Assembly: GCA_902464345.1 (NCBI GenBank) | Contig: CABQJA010000151.1 | Location: 1 to 5,628 of the forward strand | Source of the DNA: an uncultured Clostridium sp. | GTDB lineage: Bacteria; Bacillota; Clostridia; Lachnospirales; Lachnospiraceae | Direction: 5' to 3' | Length of the DNA: 5,628 nt | In this document: positions 1 through 5,269 of the stretch, in pieces | How positions within the stretch are numbered: position 1 is the stretch's first letter | How the letters are laid out: the number at the start of each line of letters is the position of its first letter | The notes under the pieces: model-generated | Told to the model about the DNA's origin: nothing | Database searches by the model: none | What the model saw: only the letters and a program-made list of their open reading frames with translations | Program-made: the position numbers and the translations under genes

Positions 1-83
1 AAACAGGGAATGAAAGCGAAAAAGAAGGAGAAAATGAGGAAAAACCAGATGGAAACTTGAGAAAATGTGATAGTTGTATATAA
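1..83 (+). other. Possible C-terminal tail of an upstream gene (frame uncertain)
   Basis: Two forward frames are open from the window edge. One ends in TGA at 58-60 and would give a lysine-rich tail (ending NQMET). The other ends in TAA at 81-83 and would give a glutamate-rich, low-complexity tail (ESEKEGENEEKPDGN, then LRKCDSCI). Both read like disordered protein ends, and the purine-rich sequence makes open frames easy by chance, so I cannot say which frame, if either, is translated. No function can be assigned. The -35 box of the next gene's promoter overlaps this stretch. Confidence 0.25.
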
Positions 84-84
84 T
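57..84 (+). promoter_or_regulatory. Putative sigma-A promoter of the membrane LuxR gene
   Basis: A -35 element TTGAGA (57-62, five of six consensus bases) is followed after 16 bp by a perfect -10 box TATAAT (79-84). Transcription would start near 91, giving a leader of about 58 nt before the ATG at 149. A 10-bp palindrome, ATAATATTAT (80-89), overlaps the -10 box. It could be an operator or simply AT-rich chance. The promoter means the regulator need not be co-transcribed with whatever lies upstream. Confidence 0.5.
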
Positions 85-148
85 ATTATCAGATGCAGGA
101 GAGATATTGGAAAGAAATATACGGATACTATGAGATAGAGGACATTGC

Positions 149-1624
149 ATGAAAGAAACAAGCATAAGTCAAAAAACGATTATGGGAATATTGACACTGG
201 CATTCTTTCACTTTCTGTTCCTGGGAACGGAATACCAGTTTGATGACCGTATGGCGCTGGTTACGGATGCACAGGGCGTAGTACAGGCACAGAATTACAT
301 ATTGGGCGTCAGTGTTCTTGGGTTCCTGCTGTTTCCGTTCCTGAATCGTTTCATGAAAGGAAAGCGGAAAAACGGTTTCGGTATATCGGGAGCGGTTCTG
401 AGCATCATCGGAATCATCGGAATCCATCAGGCGGGTACCTATCACGGGATTATGCTGTTTGGCTGTGTGACGTTTGTGATACTGGGGATTGCAGGCAGTG
501 CCGTTTACTATGCAGCGGCAGGCTTATGGTGGAAGAACCGCTGCCTGGCACGATTTTCCGGCTGCTCTTATGCAATCGGAATCCTGATACAGTATTTATA
601 TCATAAGATCGCACGGACAGTCTGGCTGCAGGAAGGAATCCTGGCCGTCTGTGTGGGGATATTTGGCTGGCTGCTGTGGCAGACTTTTCGAAATGGGCAG
701 ACAGGAACTTCTTGGAACAGACAGATGGAAATTTCTCGGAACGGGCAGACAGGAATTTCCGGAGAAACAGCCGCAGATACATCCGGAGATAAAACAATGC
801 GGGGGTGTGCATGGCTGTTATGTGGAATCGTAGCACTTATGACCGGAATCTTCTCCTTGCTGGACAATGCAGTGACACTGGTTCATGCCGGAGGAAGCAC
901 AGATATCGGTGAATGGCCGCGGCTGCTTCTGGCGGCCGGAGGTCTTCTGGCAGGCATTATATTTGATCTGAATGAACGGAGACATATGAATCTGATCATG
1001 TACTGTGTCACGCTGCTATCGACGATCTGCATTGTGATTCTTCAGTGGGGTGGTCCGTTCAGGGCCGGGCTGGTAGTGTTCTATCTGTCAGCGGGATTTT
1101 TTGTCGTATATTTCATGACGGGATTTCTGGAGATTTCACAATATATGAAAGTCCCGGAATTGTGGGCCGGCATGGGACGTGCGGTCAATAATCTGTTTGC
1201 GGTCCTGACGGGAACCGGGTCACTCGCCCTGTTAAGTTCCGGGAATCCGGTGGGAATCATCATTGTGTCATTGGTGGTATTTATGCTGTTAAGCATCGGA
1301 ATCTTTATCTACCAGGGACTCAGGAACCGTTCAGGGCAGGAACCGACAGGAAAACAGATTAAGGCAGAGTTGCCGGAAGAAGAGAAAATGAATGCATTTA
1401 TAAGCCGTTACGATCTGACCGACCGGGAAAAGGAAGTACTGGAGCAGCTGCTGATTTCAGATGATAATGTACAGGAGATTGCGGATCGGTTATTTATTTC
1501 CAGGGCAGCTCTTTACCGGCATATCAATAACCTGAATGAGAAAACAGATACGAAGTCAAGAATCGGTCTGATTCAGTTCTATTATAAATGGAAACCGCAG
1601 ACCGAAACCGGGCAGAAACAATAA
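149..1624 (+). CDS. Twelve-helix MFS-like membrane protein with C-terminal LuxR-type HTH
   Basis: This 491-residue protein is probably a membrane-embedded one-component transcription regulator. Hydrophobic segments lie at about residues 10-27, 48-68, 77-93, 100-121, 134-150, 162-178, 218-238, 256-273, 280-299, 306-326, 342-363 and 367-389, giving twelve helices in a 6+6 layout like the major facilitator superfamily. A basic loop after helix 2 (NRFMKGKRK) and GIIFDLNERR after helix 8 resemble MFS cytoplasmic loops. After a charged linker (391-413) comes a LuxR/GerE-type helix-turn-helix at about 423-477, starting LTDREKEVLEQL with the recognition region around DRLFISRAALYRHINNL. The long middle loop contains three tandem 8-residue repeats (182-205). 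The start is supported by AGAGGA at 137-142, six bases before ATG. Proteins of this architecture are known in Actinobacteria such as Eggerthella and in some Clostridia, mostly without a known ligand. Target and signal are unknown here; whether it also transports anything cannot be told. Confidence 0.85.
   Translation: MKETSISQKTIMGILTLAFFHFLFLGTEYQFDDRMALVTDAQGVVQAQNYILGVSVLGFLLFPFLNRFMKGKRKNGFGISGAVLSIIGIIGIHQAGTYHGIMLFGCVTFVILGIAGSAVYYAAAGLWWKNRCLARFSGCSYAIGILIQYLYHKIARTVWLQEGILAVCVGIFGWLLWQTFRNGQTGTSWNRQMEISRNGQTGISGETAADTSGDKTMRGCAWLLCGIVALMTGIFSLLDNAVTLVHAGGSTDIGEWPRLLLAAGGLLAGIIFDLNERRHMNLIMYCVTLLSTICIVILQWGGPFRAGLVVFYLSAGFFVVYFMTGFLEISQYMKVPELWAGMGRAVNNLFAVLTGTGSLALLSSGNPVGIIIVSLVVFMLLSIGIFIYQGLRNRSGQEPTGKQIKAELPEEEKMNAFISRYDLTDREKEVLEQLLISDDNVQEIADRLFISRAALYRHINNLNEKTDTKSRIGLIQFYYKWKPQTETGQKQ
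692..763 (+). repeat. Three tandem in-frame 24-bp repeats
   Basis: Three adjacent 24-bp units (692-715, 716-739, 740-763) encode NGQTGTSW, NRQMEISR and NGQTGISG, residues 182-205 of the membrane LuxR protein. Units 1 and 3 are closely alike, sharing the DNA string GGGCAGACAGGAA; unit 2 is more diverged. Because the unit is a multiple of three, gain or loss of copies would keep the reading frame. The repeats fall in the predicted cytoplasmic loop between helices 6 and 7. Confidence 0.75.
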
Positions 1625-1631
1625 TATTTAT

Positions 1632-1657
1632 TTTGTCAAGGAAAAATGCTTGACAAA
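1632..1657. repeat. Perfect 9-bp inverted repeat over the operon -35 box
   Basis: TTTGTCAAG (1632-1640) and CTTGACAAA (1649-1657) are exact reverse complements separated by 8 bp (GAAAAATG). The right arm contains the whole -35 element TTGACA (1650-1655). Neither side is followed by a T-tract on its own strand, so it does not look like an intrinsic terminator for the preceding gene. It could be an operator for a dimeric repressor or a remnant hairpin; the regulator is unknown. Confidence 0.6.
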
Positions 1658-1678
1658 TAAAAACAACCTATATATAAT
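1650..1678 (+). promoter_or_regulatory. Consensus sigma-A promoter of the ylxM-ffh operon
   Basis: The -35 box TTGACA (1650-1655) and the -10 box TATAAT (1673-1678) are both perfect matches to the vegetative sigma-A consensus, with the ideal 17-bp spacer. Transcription should start near 1685, about 35 nt before the ylxM ATG. Such a strong promoter fits constitutive, high expression of signal recognition particle and ribosomal genes. The -35 lies inside an inverted repeat. Confidence 0.88.
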
Positions 1679-1719
1679 AGCAACGTGTAAAGCAAATAAC
1701 CTTTACAAGGAGGACTGAC

Positions 1720-2082
1720 ATGGAAGTAGAAAAGATCCTGCGACAGTCCATGCTATATGATTTTTACGGTGAATTATTGACAGAGCACCAGAAGCGGATT
1801 TACGAGGATATCGTATTTCAGGATATGTCATATACAGAAGTGGGCGAGATGGAAGGCATTAGCCGGCAGGGTGTATATGATCTGATCAGACGGTGTGATA
1901 AGACCCTTGAGGAATATGAAGAGAAATTAAAGCTGGTAGAGAAGTTCCAGAGTACAAAGCAGAAGGTAGCAGAGATTCAGAAGATTGCAGCCGGATTAAA
2001 GAAAGCCAATGCAGATGCTGCTTTGGTTGACAGGATTGAAGAGATGGAACGGTTATCCAGAGAGATTTTGGAAGAGTATTAG
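1720..2082 (+). CDS. ylxM: YlxM/p13 family HTH protein, SRP-associated
   Basis: This 120-residue protein matches the YlxM (p13-like) family, small proteins encoded next to ffh in Firmicutes and thought to modulate the signal recognition particle. In streptococci YlxM has been reported to bind SRP components. The N-terminal half carries a helix-turn-helix resembling sigma-factor region 4, with LTEHQKRIYEDIVFQDMSYTEVGEMEGISRQGVYDLIRR at about residues 20-58. The remainder (60-120) is highly charged and probably a coiled coil. The length is normal for the family. AAGGAGG at 1707-1713, six bases before the ATG, fixes the start. It is the first gene after the consensus promoter and is nine bases from ffh, so the two are surely co-transcribed. 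Confidence 0.93.
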   Translation: MEVEKILRQSMLYDFYGELLTEHQKRIYEDIVFQDMSYTEVGEMEGISRQGVYDLIRRCDKTLEEYEEKLKLVEKFQSTKQKVAEIQKIAAGLKKANADAALVDRIEEMERLSREILEEY

Positions 2083-2086
2083 GAGG
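2081..2086 (+). promoter_or_regulatory. ffh ribosome binding site overlapping the ylxM stop codon
   Basis: AGGAGG shares its first two bases with the ylxM TAG stop (2080-2082) and lies five bases before the ffh ATG. Ribosomes finishing ylxM would cover it, so translation of the two genes is probably coupled. Confidence 0.8.
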
Positions 2087-2091
2087 CCTGA

Positions 2092-3426
2092 ATGGCATTT
2101 GACAGTTTATCGGAAAAACTTCAAACGGTATTTAAAAAGCTGAGAAGCAAGGGCGCTTTGACAGAGAAGGATGTCCAGGAAGCAATGAAGGAAGTAAAAC
2201 GTGCATTGCTGGAGGCGGATGTTAACTTCAAGGTCGTAAAGCAATTTATTAATACAGTCAGTGAGCGGGCAATCGGACAGGACGTTCTGAACGGATTGAA
2301 TCCGGGACAGATGGTTATTAAGATCGTAAAGGAAGAAATGGTGAATCTGATGGGATCAGAGACCACAGAGATAAAGCTTCTTCCGTCCAATGAGATTACG
2401 GTTGTCATGATGTGTGGTCTGCAGGGTGCAGGTAAAACAACAACGGCAGCGAAGCTGGCAGGACAGTTTAAGAACAAAGGTAAGAAACCATTGCTGGTGG
2501 CACTGGATGTATATCGGCCGGCAGCGATCAAACAGTTGGAGATCAACGGTGAGAAGGTTGGAGTCCCGGTATTTACCATGGGTGATAACCATAAGCCGGT
2601 AGATATTGCAAAAGCAGCGATAGAGCATGCATCCAAGAATCATCAGAATCTGGTATTTCTGGATACAGCCGGACGGCTTCATGTAGATGAGGCAATGATG
2701 GAGGAGCTGGAAGAGATCAAGAGTCAGGTGGCAGTTACGTATACCCTGTTAACTGTAGATGCCATGACCGGTCAGGATGCAGTGAATGTTGCAACGAATT
2801 TTAATGAGAAGATCGGAATTGACGGCGTTGTTCTGACAAAGTTGGATGGCGATGCCAGAGGCGGTGCTGCACTTTCTATTTGTGCGGTAACAGGAAAGCC
2901 GATTCTATATATTGGTATGGGTGAGAAGCTTTCGGATCTGGAACAGTTCTATCCGGATCGTATGGCAAGCCGGATCCTTGGCATGGGAGATGTAGAGTCT
3001 CTGATTGAAAAAGCTACGGCGGCCATTGATGAAGAGAAAGCGAAGGAAATGACCCAGAAGCTGAAGAAAAACGGCTTCGATTATAACGATTTCCTGGACA
3101 GCTTGGAACAGATGGATAAGCTGGGAGGCATGCAGGAAATGCTGTCGATGCTTCCGGGAATGGGCAGTCAGTTAAAGAATGTTCAGATTGATGACAATGC
3201 TGCCGCTCATCCAAAGGCAATCATCCTGTCGATGACACCGGAGGAGCGTGCGAATCCGGATATTATGAGTGTCAGCCGGAAACGCAGGATTGCAGCCGGA
3301 GCCGGAGTTGATATTTCAGAGGTGAACCGGTTTGTCAAGCAGTTTGAACAGTCAAAGAAGATGATGAAACAGTTTGCCGGCATGAAGGGCGGTAAGAGAC
3401 GCCGGGGAATGAGATTCCCATTTTAA
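2092..3426 (+). CDS. ffh: Signal recognition particle protein Ffh (SRP54 GTPase)
   Basis: Ffh binds 4.5S/6S SRP RNA and signal sequences of nascent membrane and secreted proteins, and with the receptor FtsY delivers ribosomes to the Sec translocon in a GTP-dependent cycle. All domains are present in 444 residues, a normal length. The N domain helical bundle covers about 1-90. The G domain has the P-loop GLQGAGKT (109-116), the YRPAAIKQL segment (141-149), DTAGR (191-195) and TKLDGDARGG (249-258). The methionine-rich M domain (about 325-430) contains the finger-loop-like run KLGGMQEMLSMLPGMG and the SRP-RNA-binding motif SRKRRIAAGAG (395-405). It ends in a basic tail, GGKRRRGMRFPF. No key residue appears to be missing. 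It is the second gene of the operon. The SRP RNA gene and ftsY are not in this window. Confidence 0.98.
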   Translation: MAFDSLSEKLQTVFKKLRSKGALTEKDVQEAMKEVKRALLEADVNFKVVKQFINTVSERAIGQDVLNGLNPGQMVIKIVKEEMVNLMGSETTEIKLLPSNEITVVMMCGLQGAGKTTTAAKLAGQFKNKGKKPLLVALDVYRPAAIKQLEINGEKVGVPVFTMGDNHKPVDIAKAAIEHASKNHQNLVFLDTAGRLHVDEAMMEELEEIKSQVAVTYTLLTVDAMTGQDAVNVATNFNEKIGIDGVVLTKLDGDARGGAALSICAVTGKPILYIGMGEKLSDLEQFYPDRMASRILGMGDVESLIEKATAAIDEEKAKEMTQKLKKNGFDYNDFLDSLEQMDKLGGMQEMLSMLPGMGSQLKNVQIDDNAAAHPKAIILSMTPEERANPDIMSVSRKRRIAAGAGVDISEVNRFVKQFEQSKKMMKQFAGMKGGKRRRGMRFPF

Positions 3427-3433
3427 GTTAAGC

Positions 3434-3462
3434 CTATAATCATTTTATTATAGAATTTTTTT
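3434..3462 (+). terminator. Weak AT-rich hairpin plus T-tract between ffh and rpsP
   Basis: CTATAAT (3434-3440) and ATTATAG (3447-3453) form a perfect 7-bp stem with a 6-base loop, followed by AA and seven Ts (3456-3462). The layout is that of an intrinsic terminator, but the stem has only two G-C pairs, one at each end of the duplex counted once per arm, so termination would be leaky at best. It could instead be a processing site or 3' stabiliser separating ffh from rpsP messages. The T-tract runs directly into the rpsP ribosome binding site. Confidence 0.4.
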
Positions 3463-3472
3463 AAGGAGGTGA
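3463..3472 (+). promoter_or_regulatory. Near-perfect Shine-Dalgarno of rpsP, deciding its start
   Basis: AAGGAGGTGA is an extended match to the anti-Shine-Dalgarno end of 16S rRNA. Its core GGAGG (3465-3469) is eight bases before ATG 3478. An in-frame GTG at 3469 lies inside this site and so cannot be the start. The strength fits a highly made ribosomal protein. Confidence 0.9.
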
Positions 3473-3477
3473 AAAAC

Positions 3478-3723
3478 ATGGCAGTAAAGATTCGTTTAAG
3501 AAGAATGGGACACAAGAAGGCTCCTTTTTATAGAGTAGTAGTTGCTGATGCAAGATCACCAAGAGATGGTAGATTTATCGAAGAAATCGGTACTTACGAT
3601 CCAAACCAGGAACCAAGTGTTATTAAGTTCGATGAAGAAGCAACAAAGAAATGGTTAGCTACCGGAGCTCAGCCAACTGAGACTGTTGCCAAGCTTCTGA
3701 AGCACGCTGGTATCGAGAAATAG
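3478..3723 (+). CDS. rpsP: 30S ribosomal protein S16
   Basis: This is the small-subunit ribosomal protein S16, needed for efficient assembly of the 5' domain of 16S rRNA. The 81-residue product starts with the family signature MAVKIRLRRMGHKKAPFYRVVVADARSPRDGRFIEEIGTYDP (shown here by its key parts: AVKIRLRR, KKAPFYR, DSRSPRDGR-like DARSPRDGR and GTYDP) and ends in the usual WL..GAQPTETV..LL segment. The start is ATG 3478, because MAVKIRL is the conserved N-terminus and the Shine-Dalgarno occupies the earlier GTG. Codon choice is more A/T-ending than in the flanking genes, as expected for a strongly expressed ribosomal gene. It follows ffh after 51 bp and precedes khpA after 14 bp. Confidence 0.98.
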   Translation: MAVKIRLRRMGHKKAPFYRVVVADARSPRDGRFIEEIGTYDPNQEPSVIKFDEEATKKWLATGAQPTETVAKLLKHAGIEK

Positions 3724-3728
3724 GGAGG
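3724..3728 (+). promoter_or_regulatory. khpA ribosome binding site, favouring ATG 3738
   Basis: GGAGG follows the rpsP TAG stop directly. It is nine bases from ATG 3738 but only three from the in-frame GTG at 3732, too close for efficient initiation. The ATG is therefore preferred. Confidence 0.75.
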
Positions 3729-3737
3729 CATGTGAAT

Positions 3738-3965
3738 ATGGTTGAATTAGTAAAACTAATTGCAAAATCCCTAGTTGATCACCCAGATGAGGTTGTTGTA
3801 ACGCAGACTGAATCCGATGGTGTAATTACGATCGACTTACAGGTGGCCGCTGATGATATGGGTAAAGTGATTGGTAAGCAGGGTTCCATTGCAAAATCAA
3901 TCCGTACTGTAGTAAAAGCAGCAGCTTCAAAAGGTGACAAAAAGGTTGAAGTGAAAATCGGATAA
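3738..3965 (+). CDS. khpA: KH-domain RNA-binding protein KhpA (YlqC family)
   Basis: KhpA is a small KH-domain protein that, in streptococci and other Firmicutes, works with KhpB (EloR/Jag) in RNA binding and in control of cell elongation and division. The product has 75 residues from ATG 3738, the usual family length. It opens with ELVKLIAKSLVDHPDEV, and its KH signature IGKQG (GxxG loop at residues 46-49) sits in DDMGKVIGKQGSIAKSIRTVVKAA. A short beta strand, KKVEVKIG, closes the fold. GTG at 3732 would add two residues but lies too near the Shine-Dalgarno. Its position between rpsP and rimM is typical of Firmicutes. The partner KhpB is not in this window. Confidence 0.95.
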   Translation: MVELVKLIAKSLVDHPDEVVVTQTESDGVITIDLQVAADDMGKVIGKQGSIAKSIRTVVKAAASKGDKKVEVKIG

Positions 3966-3973
3966 CGATGACA

Positions 3974-4013
3974 GAAAACCACTGACGGAGGAAACTCCTT
4001 CGGTGGTTCTTTC
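3974..4013 (+). terminator. Strong hairpin with GAAA loop between khpA and rimM (attenuator-like)
   Basis: AACCACTGACGGAG (3977-3990) pairs with CTCCTTCGGTGGTT (3995-4008) across a GAAA tetraloop (3991-3994). This gives 13 pairs, including one G-U, with a single C-T mismatch. A few further A-U/G-U pairs are possible outside it. The 3' side continues into CTTTC, a short and interrupted U-tract. This resembles an intrinsic terminator of partial efficiency, which could lower rimM-trmD expression relative to rpsP-khpA. An RNA-processing or protein-binding role is equally possible. It lies within the only sizeable gap (65 bp) of the operon's second half. Confidence 0.65.
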
Positions 4014-4020
4014 GTATAAT

Positions 4021-4024
4021 GGAG
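4021..4024 (+). promoter_or_regulatory. rimM ribosome binding site, deciding its start
   Basis: GGAG lies six bases before ATG 4031. The in-frame ATG at 4019 shares its G with this site and has no Shine-Dalgarno of its own; upstream of it lies only the hairpin's 3' arm and pyrimidine tail. Confidence 0.75.
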
Positions 4025-4030
4025 AATGAA

Positions 4031-4540
4031 ATGGAAGATTTATTAAAAGTAGGTGTAATTACAAGTACACATGGAATCCGTGGAGAGGTAAAGATCTATC
4101 CGACCACAGATGATCTGGATCGTTTTTCCTACCTGAAGGAATGCGTGATCGATACCGGCAGACAGAAGATTCCGGTTGAAGTAGAAGGCTGTAAATTCTT
4201 TAAGAATCAGGCAATCTTAAAGTTTAAAGGAATAGATAATATTAATGATGTTGAAAAATATAAGGGGGCTGGTCTGTGGGTTACCAGAGAGAATGCAGTT
4301 CCGTTAGAAGAGGGCGAGTTTTATATCGCAGATATTATAGATGCAAAGGTTTATGAAGAGGACGGTAATTGTCTTGGTGTATTGACCGATGTCATGGAAA
4401 CCGGAGCCAATGATGTATATGTAGTCAGAATGGAATCCGGAAAAGAGCTTCTGATTCCGGCAATTGAGCAGTGTATTCTTGATGTGGATGTAGAAGAGCC
4501 GAAGGTAGTTGTGCGTTTGATGAAAGGAATGTTGGAATGA
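4031..4540 (+). CDS. rimM: Ribosome maturation factor RimM
   Basis: RimM binds S19 and helps maturation of the 30S head during small-subunit assembly. The 169-residue product from ATG 4031 has the family's two domains. The N-terminal RimM barrel begins LLKVGVITSTHGIRGEVKIYPTTDDLDRF at about residues 4-32, including the hallmark HGIRGEVK. The PRC-barrel domain (about 93-167) contains EFYIADIIDAKVYEEDGNCLGVL, ANDVYVV, ELLIPAIEQCILDVD and the closing strand VVVRLMKGML. Its length is normal. I prefer ATG 4031 to 4019, which would add four residues (MENE) without a ribosome binding site. The stop overlaps the trmD start by four bases (ATGA, 4537-4540), so these two are probably translationally coupled, as is common for this pair. 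The upstream hairpin may set its expression. Confidence 0.95.
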   Translation: MEDLLKVGVITSTHGIRGEVKIYPTTDDLDRFSYLKECVIDTGRQKIPVEVEGCKFFKNQAILKFKGIDNINDVEKYKGAGLWVTRENAVPLEEGEFYIADIIDAKVYEEDGNCLGVLTDVMETGANDVYVVRMESGKELLIPAIEQCILDVDVEEPKVVVRLMKGMLE

Positions 4541-5232
4541 AGTTTCATGTAATGACATTATTTCCGGAGATGATAATGCAGGGACTTTCGACCAGTATTA
4601 CCGGAAGGGCAATGAAAAATAATCTGATTCAGATTGAAGCGGTGAATATCCGGGATTTTACGACCGAAAAGCATGGTCATGTAGATGATTATCCATATGG
4701 CGGTGGTGCCGGCATGGTTATGCAGGCAGAACCGATCTATCGGACCTGGAAGCATATTACCGATGGACTTGAAAAGAAGCCGCGGGTAGTCTATATGACA
4801 CCGCAGGGACAGGTATTTAATCAGGGACTGGCAGAAGAGCTGGCAAAGGAAGAAGATCTGATCATTCTGTGCGGACATTATGAGGGTGTGGATGAGCGTA
4901 TTCTGGAGATGATCGTGACAGATCATGTTTCGATCGGCGACTATGTACTGACCGGCGGCGAGCTGCCGGCGATGGTGATGATCGACTGTATTTCCAGACT
5001 GGTGCCTGGGGTTCTGAACAATGATGTATCCGCGGAGTTTGAATCATTCCATGAAAATCTTCTGGAGTACCCGCAGTATACCAGACCGGAGGAATTTATG
5101 GGAATGCGTGTGCCGGATATTCTGCTTTCCGGACATCATGCCAATATAGAAAAGTGGCGGCACGAGCAGTCTGTGAAGAGAACGCAGGAGCGCAGACCGG
5201 ATTTATTGGAGAAGCAAACAGATGATAAATAA
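4537..5232 (+). CDS. trmD: tRNA (guanine-N1)-methyltransferase TrmD
   Basis: TrmD transfers a methyl group from S-adenosylmethionine to N1 of G37 in tRNAs with G36G37, preventing +1 frameshifting; it is a SPOUT-class trefoil-knot homodimer and usually essential. The 231 residues include FPEM (9-12), VDDYPYGGGAGMVMQ (49-63), the knot segments TPQGQ (88-92), GHYEGVDER (113-121) and SIGDYVLTGGELPAM (132-146), Arg154, and LLEYPQYTRP (175-184). LLSGHH (197-202) lies in the C-terminal domain. Aligned without gaps to the E. coli enzyme from memory, the catalytic Asp169 position is Glu169 (EFESF), a conservative change that I believe occurs in other Clostridia. The protein is slightly shorter than E. 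coli TrmD only at its C-terminus. It is the last gene of the operon; rplS, often next, is absent. Confidence 0.97.
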   Translation: MKFHVMTLFPEMIMQGLSTSITGRAMKNNLIQIEAVNIRDFTTEKHGHVDDYPYGGGAGMVMQAEPIYRTWKHITDGLEKKPRVVYMTPQGQVFNQGLAEELAKEEDLIILCGHYEGVDERILEMIVTDHVSIGDYVLTGGELPAMVMIDCISRLVPGVLNNDVSAEFESFHENLLEYPQYTRPEEFMGMRVPDILLSGHHANIEKWRHEQSVKRTQERRPDLLEKQTDDK

Positions 5233-5269
5233 AAGAACCGGAGCCATTACGACTCCAGTTCTTTTATTT
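5231..5269. terminator. Shared bidirectional terminator for trmD and the convergent oxidoreductase
   Basis: AAAAGAACCGGAG (5231-5243) pairs with CTCCAGTTCTTTT (5253-5265): 12 pairs with one C-A mismatch on the plus strand. On the minus strand that mismatch becomes a G-U wobble and the stem can extend inward by two more pairs, so termination of the oxidoreductase message should be the stronger. Both directions read into TTTTATTT. The left arm uses the last two bases of the trmD stop, and the right arm codes for the last residues of the oxidoreductase. Confidence 0.9.

Noticed and set aside
402..430. Short repetition of ATCATCGGA in the LuxR gene
   Set aside because: It encodes an ordinary Ile-Ile-Gly run in a membrane helix and is too short to be called a repeat element.
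692..763. CRISPR-like array
   Set aside because: The repeats are contiguous, in frame, without spacers and within a coding sequence.
450..867. Long minus-strand open frames opposite the LuxR gene
   Set aside because: They are serine/arginine-rich shadows of the sense gene and its repeats, with no family resemblance.
1632..1657. Inverted repeat as the terminator of the LuxR gene
   Set aside because: The stem is followed by TAAAAACAACC, not a T-tract; an operator or chance overlap with the -35 fits better.
2121..2682. Minus-strand open frames opposite ffh, up to 171 codons
   Set aside because: They lie wholly opposite highly conserved Ffh motifs and read as low-complexity antisense products.
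3435..3440. TATAAT before rpsP, as a possible promoter
   Set aside because: No recognisable -35 at the right distance; the hexamer is part of the AT-rich hairpin arm.
4015..4020. TATAAT directly before rimM, as a possible internal promoter
   Set aside because: No -35-like hexamer lies 16-18 bp upstream and no extended -10 TG is present. A transcript from it would start at about 4027, after the ribosome binding site.
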